Positions 51,002 to 51,121 of a stretch of 51,121 nucleotides of DNA are shown here, in pieces. The number at the start of each line of letters is the position of its first letter. The stretch's first letter is position 1. Made by a program: the position numbers and the translations under genes. A model generated the notes under the pieces. That model saw only the letters and a program-made list of their open reading frames with translations, did not search any database and was not told the origin of the DNA. The stretch spans positions 1 through 51,121 of the forward strand of contig JAEWST010000124.1 of assembly GCA_023398105.1 (NCBI GenBank), given 5' to 3'. The DNA comes from Bacillota bacterium. GTDB lineage: Bacteria > Bacillota > Clostridia > Acetivibrionales > DSM-1351.

Positions 51002-51121
51002 TTACCCAATTTGATGGACACAAAAAACTCGTGTTATACTAAATACAAAGAAAGGGAGATAGTAAACATGAGTAAGCGACAATATAGTTCAGATTTTAAA
51101 ATTGAAGCAGTAAAAAGATAT
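51002..51121 (+). mobile_element. IS3-family insertion sequence, left end, continues past the window
   Basis: The insert appears to begin between 51002 and 51012 (a TTGATGGACACAAAAAACTC-type terminal sequence), interrupting the frame of the phosphoribosyltransferase-like gene. It carries a promoter-like TTGATG (51011-51016), an 18-base spacer and TATACT (51035-51040), and GGGAG before the transposase ATG. The exact terminal base and target duplication cannot be set without the other end. Confidence 0.7.
51068..51121 (+). CDS. IS3-family transposase OrfA, N-terminal fragment
   Basis: Eighteen codons before the window ends: MSKRQYSSDFKIEAVKRY, the typical start of the helix-turn-helix OrfA protein of IS3 elements (R-x-Y/F-S/T-x-E/D-F-K-x-E-A-V). 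GGGAG lies 9 bases upstream of the ATG. OrfB is expected beyond the window. Confidence 0.9.
   Translation, partial: MSKRQYSSDFKIEAVKRY

Overview
The window comes from a low-GC, anaerobic Clostridia-type Firmicute. Supporting signs are strongly AT-rich DNA, GGAGG-type ribosome binding sites before most genes, a ferredoxin/rubredoxin/rubrerythrin oxygen-defence pair, and B. subtilis-like proteins such as the DbpA helicase and the CvfB RNA-binding protein. I saw no rRNA, tRNA or CRISPR array. All family names come from recognising motifs by eye; no database search was run.

The centrepiece (about 3.8-25.9 kb, minus strand) is a run of about 15 tightly packed genes read from right to left: a small membrane protein, a membrane-anchored zinc-ribbon GTPase (double-GTPase 2 type), a GrpE-like factor, an Hsp70, an Hsp70-vWA fusion, a very large protein with a degenerate J-like start, zinc ribbons and Ig/FN3-like repeats, a second GTPase type (double-GTPase 1), a GAP1-like partner, a HerA/FtsK-like ATPase with a Ser/Gly/Asn/Thr-rich insert, a transglutaminase-like cysteine enzyme, a second copy of the double-GTPase 2 gene with its own small membrane protein, a polytopic membrane protein ending in a discoidin/NADase-type glycan-binding domain, and finally a polymorphic-toxin gene with a probable immunity gene. 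The toxin cassette is bracketed by a scrambled remnant of the glycan-binding and toxin N-terminal sequences, joined at a 7-bp microhomology. This looks like a NTP-driven biological-conflict or toxin-deployment system with an interchangeable effector slot. Its parts resemble families known from comparative genomics, but the function of this full set is, to my knowledge, not established.

The flanks are accessory in character. To the left (0.5-3.4 kb) lie an azoreductase-like flavoprotein and an eCIS-core (DUF4157) protein with a lysozyme/chitosanase-like C-terminus. To the right (26.3-28.5 kb) are an unknown C-terminally anchored protein with an 18-bp tandem repeat and a SAM methyltransferase. 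Next come a secreted two-repeat protein, the rubredoxin/rubrerythrin pair, an L,D-transpeptidase, a secreted protein of unknown function, a bacterial PH-domain protein, a 55-residue basic protein and CvfB (29-35.7 kb).

The region 36.6-48.2 kb holds more ordinary genes: a chemoreceptor with its own sigma-A promoter and terminator, an OFA-type MFS transporter, DbpA, a Gfo/Idh/MocA oxidoreductase, a DUF6125-like protein, a BspA-like leucine-rich-repeat protein split by a one-base slip in an A7 tract, an alpha/beta hydrolase, an ASCH/PUA-like protein, an unknown protein and two GNAT acetyltransferases. The right edge (48.3-51.1 kb) is a large phosphoribosyltransferase-like protein whose N-terminus appears cut off by an IS3-family element that runs off the window.

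Several small dispersed repeats punctuate the intergenic DNA: a family with TTATAACG terminal inverted repeats, a second with AAAGTCAATTAC ends, and AAGGGACGG motifs.
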